NCBI GenBank assembly: GCA_022560695.1
Contig: JADFSP010000004.1
Span: 1-64,000 of the forward strand
Direction: 5' to 3'
From: Pseudomonadota bacterium
Lineage (GTDB): Bacteria > Pseudomonadota > Gammaproteobacteria > Steroidobacterales > Woeseiaceae
DNA length: 64,000 nt
The stretch's first letter is position 1. Each line of letters begins with the position of its first letter. Shown one piece after another: positions 1 through 7,009 of the stretch. Under the pieces are notes generated by a model. It saw only the letters and a list, made by a program, of their open reading frames with translations. It did not search any database and was not told where the DNA came from. The translations under genes were made by a program, and so were the position numbers.

Positions 1-2
1 TA

Positions 3-236
3 GTCGGCCACGAGGACTGGAAAGGTAAGCCCTCCATCAAGATAAACGTCCCCGAGTGGAGCAGCGAGTACCCGACCACCCTGTACAACGCCAGTGAAGA
101 GGCCCAGGCTGCCCTATGGCTGGGGTTTACGGGCAAAGTAGTGCTAGAGGGTAGCCCGAAGAAAGACACGGACGCCAGCAAGGCGTGGAACTGGTGGTGG
201 GACTTCATCGAGAGTCCGTGGCCAGAGGCTAATACG
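3..236 (+). CDS. Unknown partial protein at the window edge
   Basis: The plus-strand frame beginning at position 3 is open from the window edge and reads as a plausible protein for about 78 residues. It is rich in Trp and charged residues, with WNWWWDFIESPWPEA near its end. The 5' end is cut by the window. The frame stays open past 236, but from about 237 the DNA is the 3' side of an MFS fragment on the other strand, so the true protein probably ends or is broken there. I do not recognise the family. A phage structural or accessory protein is possible from context only. The competing minus-strand frame is less protein-like. Confidence 0.4.
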
Positions 237-428
237 CTAGACCTTGGCGATGGTGGGCAGGGCGACATTGACACTCCCATGGTCCATCACCGAGCCAAAC
301 ATGCCGATGGCAACAGCCGAGAAAGCCAAATACTTGTAATCCAGAATCCACCGCCGGACCACGGAGACTCCGGCAAGGGTCATGAGGAAAAAGCCGGATG
401 TCAATATCAGCAGGCCAACGAATGTCAT
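237..428 (-). pseudogene. MFS transporter, N-terminal remnant
   Basis: Sixty-three residues from an ATG at 428 hold one hydrophobic segment, then a second helix ending in MDHGSVNVALPTIA. That is the characteristic first-helix motif of 14-helix MFS drug transporters of the EmrB/QacA (DHA2) type. The reading frame ends at a TAG (237-239) right after this motif, where a real transporter would continue for more than 400 residues. The gene is therefore truncated by a junction near 237, beyond which unrelated DNA begins. A GGAAAAGG sequence lies upstream of the ATG. It is not expected to be functional. Confidence 0.75.
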
Positions 429-523
429 GATGCGCGCGCCTTTTCCAGTTGTCCTCCCGTTCGACCGGGCTCAGGACGGACCTGGAGGACGGGTACTTGC
501 ATTGCTACTATGAACAAGCTCAC

Positions 524-793
524 TCAACGACCAGGCGTCACTCTGATTTGAGATTGAATGGCATGATCTGGTGCTTCCTTAGCTCGTTCGCCTTTCAGGA
601 AGGATATGACCATCGCCACCACCACCAAGCTTCCCGCCACCATGAATGCCCGGTTTAGACCCGAAACAAATGCCTGGGGGTCGCCGGAAACGGCCCCCAG
701 ATTGGGTTCGGCGCCCAGTGAGGCCATGGTTGTCACCACTATGGCAGCGGCGATGGCGTTGCTGGTGATATTGGCCGAGTTGCGTGTCAGCGA
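524..793 (-). pseudogene. MFS transporter, C-terminal remnant
   Basis: The minus-strand frame ending at TGA 524 contains SLTRNSANIT, a hydrophobic helix with IAAAIVVTTMAS, then a loop and a final helix (GSLVVVAMVISFLKGERAK). This is the last pair of helices and the cytoplasmic tail of a DHA2-type MFS transporter. It has no start of its own: the MFS frame becomes recognisable near 790 and runs into a stop near 830. Because it lies 5' of the N-terminal remnant on the same strand, the two are not one frameshifted gene. They are the tail of one transporter gene and the head of another, or of a tandem copy. Confidence 0.7.
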
Positions 794-827
794 GGTAGTC
801 CATATAGTTTCTTGCCGGCTCAGACAT
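790..827 (-). pseudogene. Truncated phage gene, first codons only
   Basis: An ATG at 827 overlaps the stop codon of the CHC2 primase gene as TAATG, which is typical translational coupling in phage operons. It encodes about a dozen plausible residues (MSEPARNYMDYL) before the sequence changes to MFS transporter DNA read out of frame. The gene that should follow the primase, often a helicase or replication protein in such elements, is therefore cut off at a junction near 790. The function of the lost gene cannot be told from this stub. Confidence 0.45.
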
Positions 828-1285
828 TAAGCGGCCCTCCGAATTGCCTTTATCTCTGGAGGCGTCCGCAAAGGTGGTGCCGCTTTCAGTGCCGTGTTGA
901 TTCGTGATGCAGCCAGCATTAATCGCTTGTCATCTTCATCGTTGGCAACCTTCGCGTATCGTTCGGCGAGTATGCTGACAACCATTAACTCATGAGAAAT
1001 ACATTCGAGCACTTGTCGGGCATCGAATCTCGATCTCAATGGTTTGTAACTGTGCTCAGTGCCAATTCGTTCTGGCATAACATCTGCAAACGTCAATCCG
1101 ACCGCTGCGAGTACATCCTCAGTTTGGCAGCCGGCGAAATCGTGGAGCAAAATTCGTCCATCACCACATTCCTTGATGGCTAATGATGGGCTTCTATCTT
1201 CATGTACAGGACAACGGGCAACATATTTGCCGTATCCAGTTTCCTTGACGCCATCGAAATGAGAGAGGAGGCTTTCGATATTCAT
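827..1285 (-). CDS. Phage-type CHC2 zinc-finger primase-like protein
   Basis: This 152-residue protein has a Cys-Pro-Val-His motif (C25, H28), then a glycine-rich stretch with LLHDFAGC (C53). This is the pattern of the CHC2-like zinc-binding domain at the N-terminus of phage and plasmid primases. Full primases of this class continue into a TOPRIM or helicase domain. Here the gene stops after about 150 residues, and the next gene is truncated, so the replication module may be split or damaged. The start ATG overlaps the stop of the upstream 52-residue gene (ATGA). The likely role is replication of the mobile element; binding of zinc is inferred from the motif. Confidence 0.7.
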   Translation of the reverse strand: MNIESLLSHFDGVKETGYGKYVARCPVHEDRSPSLAIKECGDGRILLHDFAGCQTEDVLAAVGLTFADVMPERIGTEHSYKPLRSRFDARQVLECISHELMVVSILAERYAKVANDEDDKRLMLAASRINTALKAAPPLRTPPEIKAIRRAA

Positions 1286-1440
1286 GTTGCCCCCTTGAGT
1301 CCCTGGTGAGCTATCAGTCGCTCAATCAGCGCCAATTGATAATCAAGGCTCTTGCGCTTGAAGTATTCCCGATGCAGTTTGTCGCCACGACTGATCGCCG
1401 CGCGCGTCTCTCGGTCGGGTTGCCAAAGTTGGTCTTCCAT
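1282..1440 (-). CDS. Small phage protein, 52 residues
   Basis: A 52-codon gene begins at ATG 1440 and ends at TGA 1282-1284. Its start overlaps the upstream gene's stop by one base (TAATG), and its stop overlaps the primase start (ATGA). A GGAGGG-like ribosome site lies inside the end of the upstream gene. The product is basic and hydrophilic (KLHREYFKRKSLDYQLALIE) and probably helical. I do not recognise it. The two coupled junctions are the main reason to call it real. Confidence 0.6.
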   Translation of the reverse strand: MEDQLWQPDRETRAAISRGDKLHREYFKRKSLDYQLALIERLIAHQGLKGAT

Positions 1441-1718
1441 TACGCCGCCCTCCTTGATTGGGCCTCATTAAGAGCCTCGTCAAAGATTCGTGCATACCTA
1501 GCTACGATCTCGTCAACGGCTTGTATGGCGTCGGTTAAACCAGTAGCCGGGTGCAGCCTAATGTCCCGCTGACAAGCCTCTCCAACAGCGCCCGTCAGTG
1601 ATTTGAAAAACTTGTAGGCCATCCATTCAGGCTTTCCTTTTCGCGTAATGGCTTTTTCGAGATTCCAGCAAAGCTCTGTTCCGCGAATTCGGAGTTTGTC
1701 ATTGATCGGAATGATCAC
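1440..1718 (-). CDS. Small phage protein, 92 residues
   Basis: The start is a GTG at 1718 preceded by a strong AAGGAGGAG ribosome site eight bases upstream. The protein begins with a beta-rich segment (MIIPINDKLRIRGTELCW). It then has a KPEWMAYKFFKSL motif and an amphipathic helical C-terminus. It resembles, loosely, the small DUF5405-type proteins found in phage early regions that carry an 'aKWeaFKyy' motif, but I cannot confirm this. It is translationally coupled to the 52-residue gene downstream. No function is assigned. Confidence 0.55.
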   Translation of the reverse strand: MIIPINDKLRIRGTELCWNLEKAITRKGKPEWMAYKFFKSLTGAVGEACQRDIRLHPATGLTDAIQAVDEIVARYARIFDEALNEAQSRRAA

Positions 1719-1780
1719 ATGCTCCTCCTTGAGCTTGAATTTGACAGCATTCTTATTACCCGCGAGAGCCTGAATAGAAT

Positions 1781-1987
1781 TCAGGCTGCGCGTGGTCTAT
1801 GATTTTCTTTGACGTAAAGTTGCCAGGCATCAGGAAAGATTACCCAGCGGCCATTTACAAAGCGCACGACTCCTGCCTCAATTAGTTCATCACGAAGGTT
1901 GTTGGGGCGCAGCATGTTGTACCAACTGTTTATAGTTGGCCACACGTTTCCCTGAGATTCCCACATAGAAAGAGGAATTGGATTCAT
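1781..1987 (-). CDS. Putative excisionase or small DNA-binding regulator
   Basis: This is a 68-residue protein whose central part (LRDELIEAGVVRFVNGRWVIFPDAW) has the helix plus beta-wing pattern of small winged-helix proteins. These serve as excisionases or AlpA-like regulators beside integrases, where a 'vrrvgGRwlI..daf..w' wing is common. It starts at ATG 1987 with GGAGTG upstream. It sits between the early operon and the integrase block, which fits a directionality or control role. The assignment is by fold-like pattern and position, not by a clear family match. Confidence 0.45.
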   Translation of the reverse strand: MNPIPLSMWESQGNVWPTINSWYNMLRPNNLRDELIEAGVVRFVNGRWVIFPDAWQLYVKENHRPRAA

Positions 1988-2100
1988 TGGAACACTCCAT
2001 ATCGTTGGTCACAAATAACGCAAGCTAGTGCTTGCTTGTCTGCCATGATATGGGGCAATGTAGAAATACTTAAGGCCGGAATTGCCCGAATAACGAACAA

Positions 2101-2769
2101 TTACGTACCTAAAATTGATGGATCAACCAACATGCTTTCCATGTCAAGGACCGGTGTCTTTAATGCCCATTTCCCGGGCCTCGTGTACGATCCTGGCCCC
2201 TGTTCAGGGAGCACGTCGGCAAATACTGATTCAAGAATCTTGAAGTAAGTGCCATCATCGTACGAAGTACATTTAACAGCTTGCTGCTCAAGCGCAACCA
2301 ACACATGAAATGCCAGGTGCCTAGCGATGATGTTGGGTGGCCTGCGCCCTGGATCACTCTCATTTTTCGTCGCCAACTCGGCTGCCTTATTCACCACTTG
2401 GACATTTTTCTTTAACCTAAATAATCTGTACCCAGGACCTTTATTGGAGTCAAAGTCCAATAGTTCGTTATCGGAGGAATCAAGATGGGCGGCCCTCCAC
2501 AATGCCCACTCTGTGTGCTCTGACGTGCGTTCAATCGCTTTTAAAAGTTTATGCGTTGAATCTTGTAGTTCTTGCAACTCGTTCCTTATACTGCTCGGTT
2601 TCTCAGGGGCGACTATAGTGAGAGAGACGACTCTTGCTTCCTCAATTTCGCGGACAATTGTATCTATGGTTGCCGTGCCTAAATTCTCCTTTGTTTCTTG
2701 AAGAATGTCTCTAATGTACTCAAAGGTGGATTCAGAAATCCTATTTCCAACTTGATCATATTCACTCAT
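2101..2769 (-). CDS. Unknown element-encoded protein, 222 residues
   Basis: The preferred start is ATG 2769, which overlaps the end of the integrase gene by eight bases (ATGAGTGA). A longer frame from 2820 exists but would overlap the integrase more. The product is soluble, acidic and mostly helical, with a charged middle and no signal or membrane segment. I do not recognise a domain. Genes cotranscribed directly downstream of integrases in small elements are often cargo (defence or superinfection functions), but nothing in this sequence identifies such an activity. Confidence 0.6.
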   Translation of the reverse strand: MSEYDQVGNRISESTFEYIRDILQETKENLGTATIDTIVREIEEARVVSLTIVAPEKPSSIRNELQELQDSTHKLLKAIERTSEHTEWALWRAAHLDSSDNELLDFDSNKGPGYRLFRLKKNVQVVNKAAELATKNESDPGRRPPNIIARHLAFHVLVALEQQAVKCTSYDDGTYFKILESVFADVLPEQGPGSYTRPGKWALKTPVLDMESMLVDPSILGT

Positions 2770-3805
2770 CCCCAAGCACCTTAGCTGCGGTTCGTTCAAC
2801 AATGCCTCGAACATGCTCATCCGAAAGATGGGAATATCGCTTTACCATTTCCAGAGTTTTATGGCCGAGAACTGCGGCTATCTCTGCCGTGGTTGCCCCA
2901 TTCATTGCAAGATATGAAGCACAGCTATGCCTTAAGTCATGAAAGCGGAAGTCTTTAAGTTCTGCCTTGCCCCTCGCCTTCCGCCATGCTTTTTCAAAAT
3001 AAGAAGAATTTGCTTCGCCGACCCTCATAGTAGTAAAGATCAAATCATCGTCAATTCGACGTACCTTCTGAAGCTTTCTTAGCTCATCGACTACCGGGGG
3101 CACAAGGGTAAGTGTGCGGCGCTCCTTGTTCTTCGTATCGTGCAGGACAGACCTGTTAGCGTCCAAATCAACGTCTTTCCAGCGCAACCCCAAGATTTCG
3201 CCCTTCCTCGCCCCGGTGGTAAGCGCAATCAGAACAATTGCATATAAATGCGGGTGCGAACTACTTTTAGCTTCGTCTAACAACCTGTCTTTTTCTGCAT
3301 CGCTCAGAAAGCGTACGCGGCCCCTGGGCTCTTCCAGGCTACTTACTTTTCGAAGTGGGTTGGAGGCCATCCATTCCCATTCTTTTTCCGCCACGGTGCA
3401 GGCATGACTCAGGAGTGCCAGATACCGATTGACGGTGGCGTGCGCCCTTTCCTTTGCTAGTTCATCCCGTACTTCGACGATAGCTGCGCGCGACAGCTCA
3501 AAGAGTTTTAGATCACCTAAGCGCTGAATCCAAAAATCAGCGTGGCGTGTCGGGTTTACCTGATCCTTTTTCTTGGGGATTTCGGTTTCTTTGTAACGCT
3601 GGAGCAGGTCTCTAACAGTGCGACGTTTTGCTTCGTAAGTCGGCAAAAAACTGCCCTTGGAAATAGCTAATTCGATCTGGTTGGCCCATTCCTCAGCCTC
3701 GCCTTTTGTGCGGAAAGTGGCGACCTGTGACCTGCGGCCACCCTTGCGAATGACTGCCTGCCACCTGACTCCTTTCTTGCCGTGCCGTTTACGGAAATAC
3801 GCCAT
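2762..3805 (-). CDS. int: Tyrosine recombinase / phage integrase
   Basis: This 347-residue protein has the three parts of phage integrases. The first is an N-terminal arm-binding domain (RWQAVIRKGGRRSQVATF). A SAM-like core-binding domain follows at about residues 60-150, and the catalytic domain comes last. The catalytic residues are visible: R200 in TTGARKGEILGL, H289 and R292 in HDLRHSCASYLA, H315 in LGHKTLEM and the nucleophile Y324 in RYSHLS. The start ATG 3805 lies 117 bases from the 3' end of tRNA-Gln and the gene reads away from it. The tRNA 3' end is therefore the likely attachment site. It would catalyse integration and excision of the element. Confidence 0.95.
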   Translation of the reverse strand: MAYFRKRHGKKGVRWQAVIRKGGRRSQVATFRTKGEAEEWANQIELAISKGSFLPTYEAKRRTVRDLLQRYKETEIPKKKDQVNPTRHADFWIQRLGDLKLFELSRAAIVEVRDELAKERAHATVNRYLALLSHACTVAEKEWEWMASNPLRKVSSLEEPRGRVRFLSDAEKDRLLDEAKSSSHPHLYAIVLIALTTGARKGEILGLRWKDVDLDANRSVLHDTKNKERRTLTLVPPVVDELRKLQKVRRIDDDLIFTTMRVGEANSSYFEKAWRKARGKAELKDFRFHDLRHSCASYLAMNGATTAEIAAVLGHKTLEMVKRYSHLSDEHVRGIVERTAAKVLGDE

Positions 3806-3921
3806 CGGACTCTCTGACCAATTTGCGTGAGATTGTATCCCCAGTGCGACAAATTTGCGACAAAACCAAAAACGGCCACTTGGTGTGAGCGGCCGAAATG
3901 GTGATAACTAATTGTTTTAAT

Positions 3922-3995
3922 TGGCTGGGGGACCAGGATTCGAACCTGGGTTGACGGAGTCAGAGTCCGTAGTCCTACCGCTAGACGATCCCCCA
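3922..3995 (-). tRNA. glnX: tRNA-Gln (anticodon CUG), intact
   Basis: The minus strand folds as a complete 74-base tRNA with an encoded CCA end. The acceptor TGGGGGA pairs with TCCCCCA, the D arm contains AGCGGTA, the anticodon stem ACGGA/TCCGT encloses CTCTGAC (anticodon CTG), and the T arm CCAGG-TTCGAAT-CCTGG is perfect. The U1-A72 first pair is typical of bacterial tRNA-Gln. It reads CAG codons. Its 3' end abuts the integrase-encoding element, so it probably served as attB and was restored on integration. Confidence 0.95.
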
Positions 3996-4033
3996 AATCA
4001 CCGTCAAATCATACATCGCATCAATCCCCGATT

Positions 4034-4180
4034 GGGACCAGGATGGATTCGCGGCTGCGCCGCTCACCCTTCGGGCAGAAACGCAACGCGTTTCTGTCTG
4101 TCGGCACGCTGCGCGCGCCTCGGATCGAACCTGGGTTGACGGAGTCAGAGTCCGTAGTCCTACCGCTAGACGATCCCCCA
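4034..4180 (-). pseudogene. Second tRNA-Gln copy, interrupted in the T arm
   Basis: From 4180 down to 4125 the sequence is identical to the intact tRNA-Gln from its first base through the start of the T loop. It is then replaced by about 80 bases of hairpin-rich DNA. A short remainder of the tRNA (GGGACCAGGAT on the plus strand, 4034-4044) follows. The acceptor 3' strand and CCA are not restored, because the sequence diverges after TCCC. The transcript cannot fold as a normal tRNA unless the insert were removed and the acceptor repaired. It is most likely a broken tandem duplicate of the neighbouring tRNA. Confidence 0.7.
4045..4124. repeat. Hairpin-rich insertion in a tRNA gene
   Basis: This segment of about 80 bases separates two parts of the second tRNA-Gln. 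It has a 5-bp stem GCGGC-TGC-GCCGC (4051-4063) and a perfect 9-bp stem CAGAAACGC-AAC-GCGTTTCTG (4076-4096), followed by a GC-rich segment. GGATTCG at its left and GGATCG at its right resemble the T-loop sequence at the insertion point, so it may have entered by a copying or slippage event at that sequence. It encodes nothing. It looks like a small extragenic palindromic (REP- or MITE-like) repeat; copy number elsewhere is unknown. Confidence 0.55.
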
Positions 4181-4206
4181 ATTGGGTCGGACCGCGGCCT
4201 GTGCGT

Positions 4207-4599
4207 TTAGCGCTTGGAGTACTGCGTCGCCCGGCGCGCTTTCTTGAGACCGACTTTCTTGCGTTCGACTTCCCGCGCGTCACGGGTTACGAAGCCTGCT
4301 TTGCGCAACGGCGGGCGCATTGACTCATCGTATTGCATCAATGCGCGCGTGAGGCCGTGGCGGATCGCTCCAGCCTGACCGGTCGTGCCACCGCCCCGAA
4401 CTGTTACCGTAATATCAAACTGGTCTGTCAGGTTCATCAGCTCGAGTGGCTGGCGCACAATCATTTGCGCCGTCTTGCGTCCAAAAAATGCCTCAAGCGA
4501 CCGGTTGTTGACTTTGATGTCGCCGTTGCCGGATCTCAGGTAGACCCGCGCCGTCGAAGTCTTGCGACGACCGGTGCCGTAAAAAACTGTTTCACTCAT
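4207..4599 (-). CDS. rpsI: 30S ribosomal protein S9
   Basis: This 130-residue protein begins [21 protein letters not shown] and ends in the basic tail QYSKR, both hallmarks of uS9. The central [20 protein letters not shown] matches the family. The tail reaches the tRNA binding region of the small subunit. The start at 4599 is chosen by family alignment; a longer open frame upstream overlaps rplM and is not used. It follows rplM by 31 bases in the same direction, the conserved L13-S9 operon. Confidence 0.98.
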   Translation of the reverse strand: MSETVFYGTGRRKTSTARVYLRSGNGDIKVNNRSLEAFFGRKTAQMIVRQPLELMNLTDQFDITVTVRGGGTTGQAGAIRHGLTRALMQYDESMRPPLRKAGFVTRDAREVERKKVGLKKARRATQYSKR

Positions 4600-4630
4600 C
4601 CTATTGGCCTCTGTTCTGCCGCGTACGCCC

Positions 4631-5065
4631 TCAGGCGTTGACGTCCAGTGGAATTGGCTGCTGCGCGGCATGACTGTGCTCCGGACCCGCAAAAACGCGC
4701 AGCTTGGACAGCATTCTGCGGCCCAACGGGCCGCGCGGAAGCATGCCCTTGACCGCGAACTGCAATGCGCGCTCAGGTGTCTCGGCGAGCAGTCTCTCCA
4801 GCGAAATGGACTTCAGGTTGCCAATGTAACCTGTGTGGTGATAGTACATCTTGTCCTTCAGCTTGTTGCCCGTAACCCGAATCTTTTCGGCGTTGACAAC
4901 AACGATGTAGTCACCGGTGTCGACATGCGGCGTGTATTCGGGCTTGTGCTTGCCACGCAGGCGACGCGCAAGCTCGGTCGACAGGCGGCCAAGAGTCTTG
5001 CCCGTAGCATCGACCACGTACCAGTCGCGCCGCACCTCTGCTGGTTTGGCAGAAATCGTCTTCAT
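4631..5065 (-). CDS. rplM: 50S ribosomal protein L13
   Basis: This 144-residue uL13 begins [20 protein letters not shown] and contains [34 protein letters not shown] and [12 protein letters not shown], all typical of the family. It binds 23S rRNA early in large-subunit assembly. The gene is first in the rplM-rpsI operon and is preceded by a roughly 110-base leader after a good sigma-70 promoter. Length and start agree with the family. Confidence 0.98.
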   Translation of the reverse strand: MKTISAKPAEVRRDWYVVDATGKTLGRLSTELARRLRGKHKPEYTPHVDTGDYIVVVNAEKIRVTGNKLKDKMYYHHTGYIGNLKSISLERLLAETPERALQFAVKGMLPRGPLGRRMLSKLRVFAGPEHSHAAQQPIPLDVNA

Positions 5066-5181
5066 TATCTCTAGTTTCCGTCGGAAATCAGTTTACCGTT
5101 CGGCTGCGCGCCATGGCGATACTGGCGCCGCTGTCGTCCTCAGCCAGAGCATCGCCGTGCCAGACTGCCGAAGGGCGCGAA

Positions 5182-5210
5182 ATTTTACTTGAGGCCCGGC
5201 CCCAATGCAA
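5182..5210 (-). promoter_or_regulatory. Sigma-70 promoter for rplM-rpsI
   Basis: On the minus strand TTGCAT (5205-5210) and TAAAAT (5182-5187) are separated by exactly 17 bases, a near-consensus housekeeping promoter. Transcription would start near 5175, leaving a leader of about 110 bases before rplM. Such a leader could hold ribosomal-protein autoregulation, but I did not identify a specific structure. Confidence 0.6.
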
Positions 5211-5322
5211 ACGATTCGCGCTTTTCTCGAGTTGCAGGAGATCGTCTTCGATAGTGTCTTTTTTGTTATTTGTCAGCCATTTACATGATGTCGGCTCGAG
5301 CGGTCACGATGACGCAGTGGCG

Positions 5323-6039
5323 CTAAAACGTGTATTCGAGCGACACCGCCGTGTAAGTGTCGGTTTTCTCGGTCAGCGCCGGGACAACACTGTTGTTTTT
5401 GACCGTGTACGAGGCCACGAGGGCGAAATTGCCAATCAGGGTCGCCGACAGCGATGTAGCGGACTCCCGGTAGGTGTTTTCTGCGCCGGACTCGAGCACA
5501 AAATCCTGCCGAAACTCGGCATTTTCAGCCAGTTTCCAGCGGTAGCTCAAGCCCGCGCGCAAGATTGTCTCGTCCTCCATGCTACCGTCGATGAGTTGCG
5601 ACTGCCGCGCGCCGACGCCGATTTCGGCGTTGAACTTGTGCACCGCGGTATCGATCAGGTGGCGCCCGTAACCGGCGGATTGAGAGAATTGCGTGTCATA
5701 GCCGCTGAACTGGTCCTTCCGCCAATTCAATCGCCCGAACACGAAGTTGTGCTCGGAAAGGTCGCGCTCGCTTTTCCAGCCGATATCGTACGCCTCGGCC
5801 GTGGTCACGTTGTTTTCGCTGGCATTGATGGCGGCGGCCTCGAAGAGATGTTGCCAGCGCTCTGCCTTGTAGCTGATTTCGAAGCTGCTGTTGAGCGTCG
5901 AATTCTCAGTATTTCCAGACGTTGCCAGGAAGCCGAGCGTTGCCTTTCCCGCCCACGGTCCGTCCTCCTCTTCCTCGGCAGCCGGAAGCGGTGTCACGGC
6001 GCTCAGCAATGCAACAATCATGAGATGGCGTGCTGACAT
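5323..6039 (-). CDS. DUF481 outer-membrane beta-barrel protein
   Basis: The product is 238 residues with a signal peptide (MSARHLMIVALLSAVTPLPAA) and then an acidic linker. The rest consists of alternating short beta strands ending in a C-terminal aromatic (LEYTF*), the outer-membrane barrel signature. The opening WAGKATLGFLATSGNTENST is the conserved start of the DUF481 (YdiY-like, 'salt-induced outer membrane protein') family, whose function is poorly known. The start at 6039 was chosen because it places the signal peptide correctly; a longer open frame is ignored. It is divergent from coq7. Confidence 0.88.
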   Translation of the reverse strand: MSARHLMIVALLSAVTPLPAAEEEEDGPWAGKATLGFLATSGNTENSTLNSSFEISYKAERWQHLFEAAAINASENNVTTAEAYDIGWKSERDLSEHNFVFGRLNWRKDQFSGYDTQFSQSAGYGRHLIDTAVHKFNAEIGVGARQSQLIDGSMEDETILRAGLSYRWKLAENAEFRQDFVLESGAENTYRESATSLSATLIGNFALVASYTVKNNSVVPALTEKTDTYTAVSLEYTF

Positions 6040-6225
6040 GCGAACTCCCAGGTTACGAACTCGGCTCGACGCCGGCTCGACGCAGTAGCGGACAAATATG
6101 ACTTCGCCCGTTAGCCCGGGCACGAGCAGCCGGTGCGAAATGCGCCGGAGTATAACCTTGTGACGGTCGCCTGTGCGAGTGATTAGCGACGATTCGAATC
6201 CGTCCTGTTGCCGCCTGCGCATTGC

Positions 6226-6231
6226 TATAAT
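6226..6231 (+). promoter_or_regulatory. Perfect TATAAT box just before coq7
   Basis: A consensus -10 hexamer TATAAT ends eight bases before the coq7 ATG, and there is no ribosome binding site between them. Transcription from this box would begin about one or two bases before the ATG, giving a leaderless mRNA. The -35 region is weak. Another start upstream cannot be excluded. Confidence 0.4.
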
Positions 6232-6238
6232 ATTAAGT

Positions 6239-6883
6239 ATGCAAAGCCGACACTTGACGCCACTTGATCGCCTGTTATCCGGCGTAAATAACGCTCTGCG
6301 CACGGTCGCGGCGCCGGCTGGCTGGGCCGCCCGCGAAAACCCGGCAAAAGGTATTGACGCTGGCGAGCTCAGTCAAAGCGAAAAATCGCATGCGGCCGGT
6401 TTGATGCGCGTCAATCACGCCGGCGAGGTCGCTGCACAAGGTTTATACCAGGGGCATGCCCTTGTTGCTCGCGATCGCGACGTCGAGGCGCAGCTGCAGC
6501 GTGCCGCTGACGAAGAATTCGATCATCTTGCCTGGTGCGAGCAGCGCCTCACCGAGCTCGGCGAGGCACCAAGCAAGCTCGGCCCACTGTGGTATGCCGG
6601 CGCGTATGCGATGGGCGCCGCAAGCGGAATGTTTGGCGATCGTTGGAGTCTCGGCCTAATCGCCGAGACCGAACGCCAGGTATGCGTCCACCTGGATGGT
6701 CATTTCGCCCGGTTGCCCGAGGCCGATGCAAGAAGCCGTGCGATCGTGAAACAGATGCGCGATGAAGAAGCAAAACACGGTGAAAACGCCGTGGCTGCCG
6801 GCGCGGCGGAGTTACCACAAACACTGAAGCGCCTGATGCAGCTCACCGCCAGGATAATGACGGCCACTGCCTACCGGCTGTGA
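6239..6883 (+). CDS. coq7: Demethoxyubiquinone hydroxylase (Coq7/UbiF-type)
   Basis: This 214-residue di-iron enzyme catalyses the last hydroxylation of ubiquinone synthesis (2-polyprenyl-3-methyl-6-methoxy-benzoquinol to the 5-hydroxy compound) at the inner membrane. The carboxylate-bridged iron ligands are visible as E63, E93 with H96 (EEFDH), E145 and E177 with H180 (EEAKH). The start [12 protein letters not shown] was chosen because it matches the family N-terminus. An upstream GTG at 6173 would add 22 unconserved residues. No Shine-Dalgarno sequence precedes the ATG. Confidence 0.95.
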   Translation: MQSRHLTPLDRLLSGVNNALRTVAAPAGWAARENPAKGIDAGELSQSEKSHAAGLMRVNHAGEVAAQGLYQGHALVARDRDVEAQLQRAADEEFDHLAWCEQRLTELGEAPSKLGPLWYAGAYAMGAASGMFGDRWSLGLIAETERQVCVHLDGHFARLPEADARSRAIVKQMRDEEAKHGENAVAAGAAELPQTLKRLMQLTARIMTATAYRL

Positions 6884-7009
6884 AATATTGTGCTAACCCC
6901 CGTTGAGGCCGGGCGAACGACCCACGTTTCCAGATAAAACACGCACTTAGCTTGCCCTTCTCAGTGAACTGTATTAAAAGGGGGGCGCTTGAGCGGTGAG
7001 GATCTATCC

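Larger units (their letters stand above)
1..3921. mobile_element. Integrative element (phage or satellite type), one end
   Basis: This stretch lies directly 3' of the intact tRNA-Gln and starts with a tyrosine integrase facing that tRNA 3' end, the usual layout of elements that integrate into tRNA genes. After the integrase come an unknown protein, a small putative excisionase or regulator, three closely coupled small genes and a CHC2-type primase fragment. These genes are all on the minus strand, with start-stop overlaps typical of phage DNA. The part below about 830 is scrambled by MFS gene fragments. No second copy of the tRNA 3' end appears in 1-900, so the distal attachment site must be outside the window or lost. 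That it is a satellite rather than a full prophage is inference from gene size and order. Confidence 0.75.

Noticed and set aside
237-793. A single frameshifted MFS gene
   Set aside because: The C-terminal part lies 5' of the N-terminal part on the coding strand, so one simple frameshift cannot explain them.
1-900. Second copy of the tRNA 3' end as an att site
   Set aside because: I searched for the GGGGACCAGGATTCGAACC sequence and its complement in this part and did not find it.
4045-4124. A tRNA intron
   Set aside because: The acceptor end is not restored after the segment and no group I or II features are visible; splicing would not give a functional tRNA.
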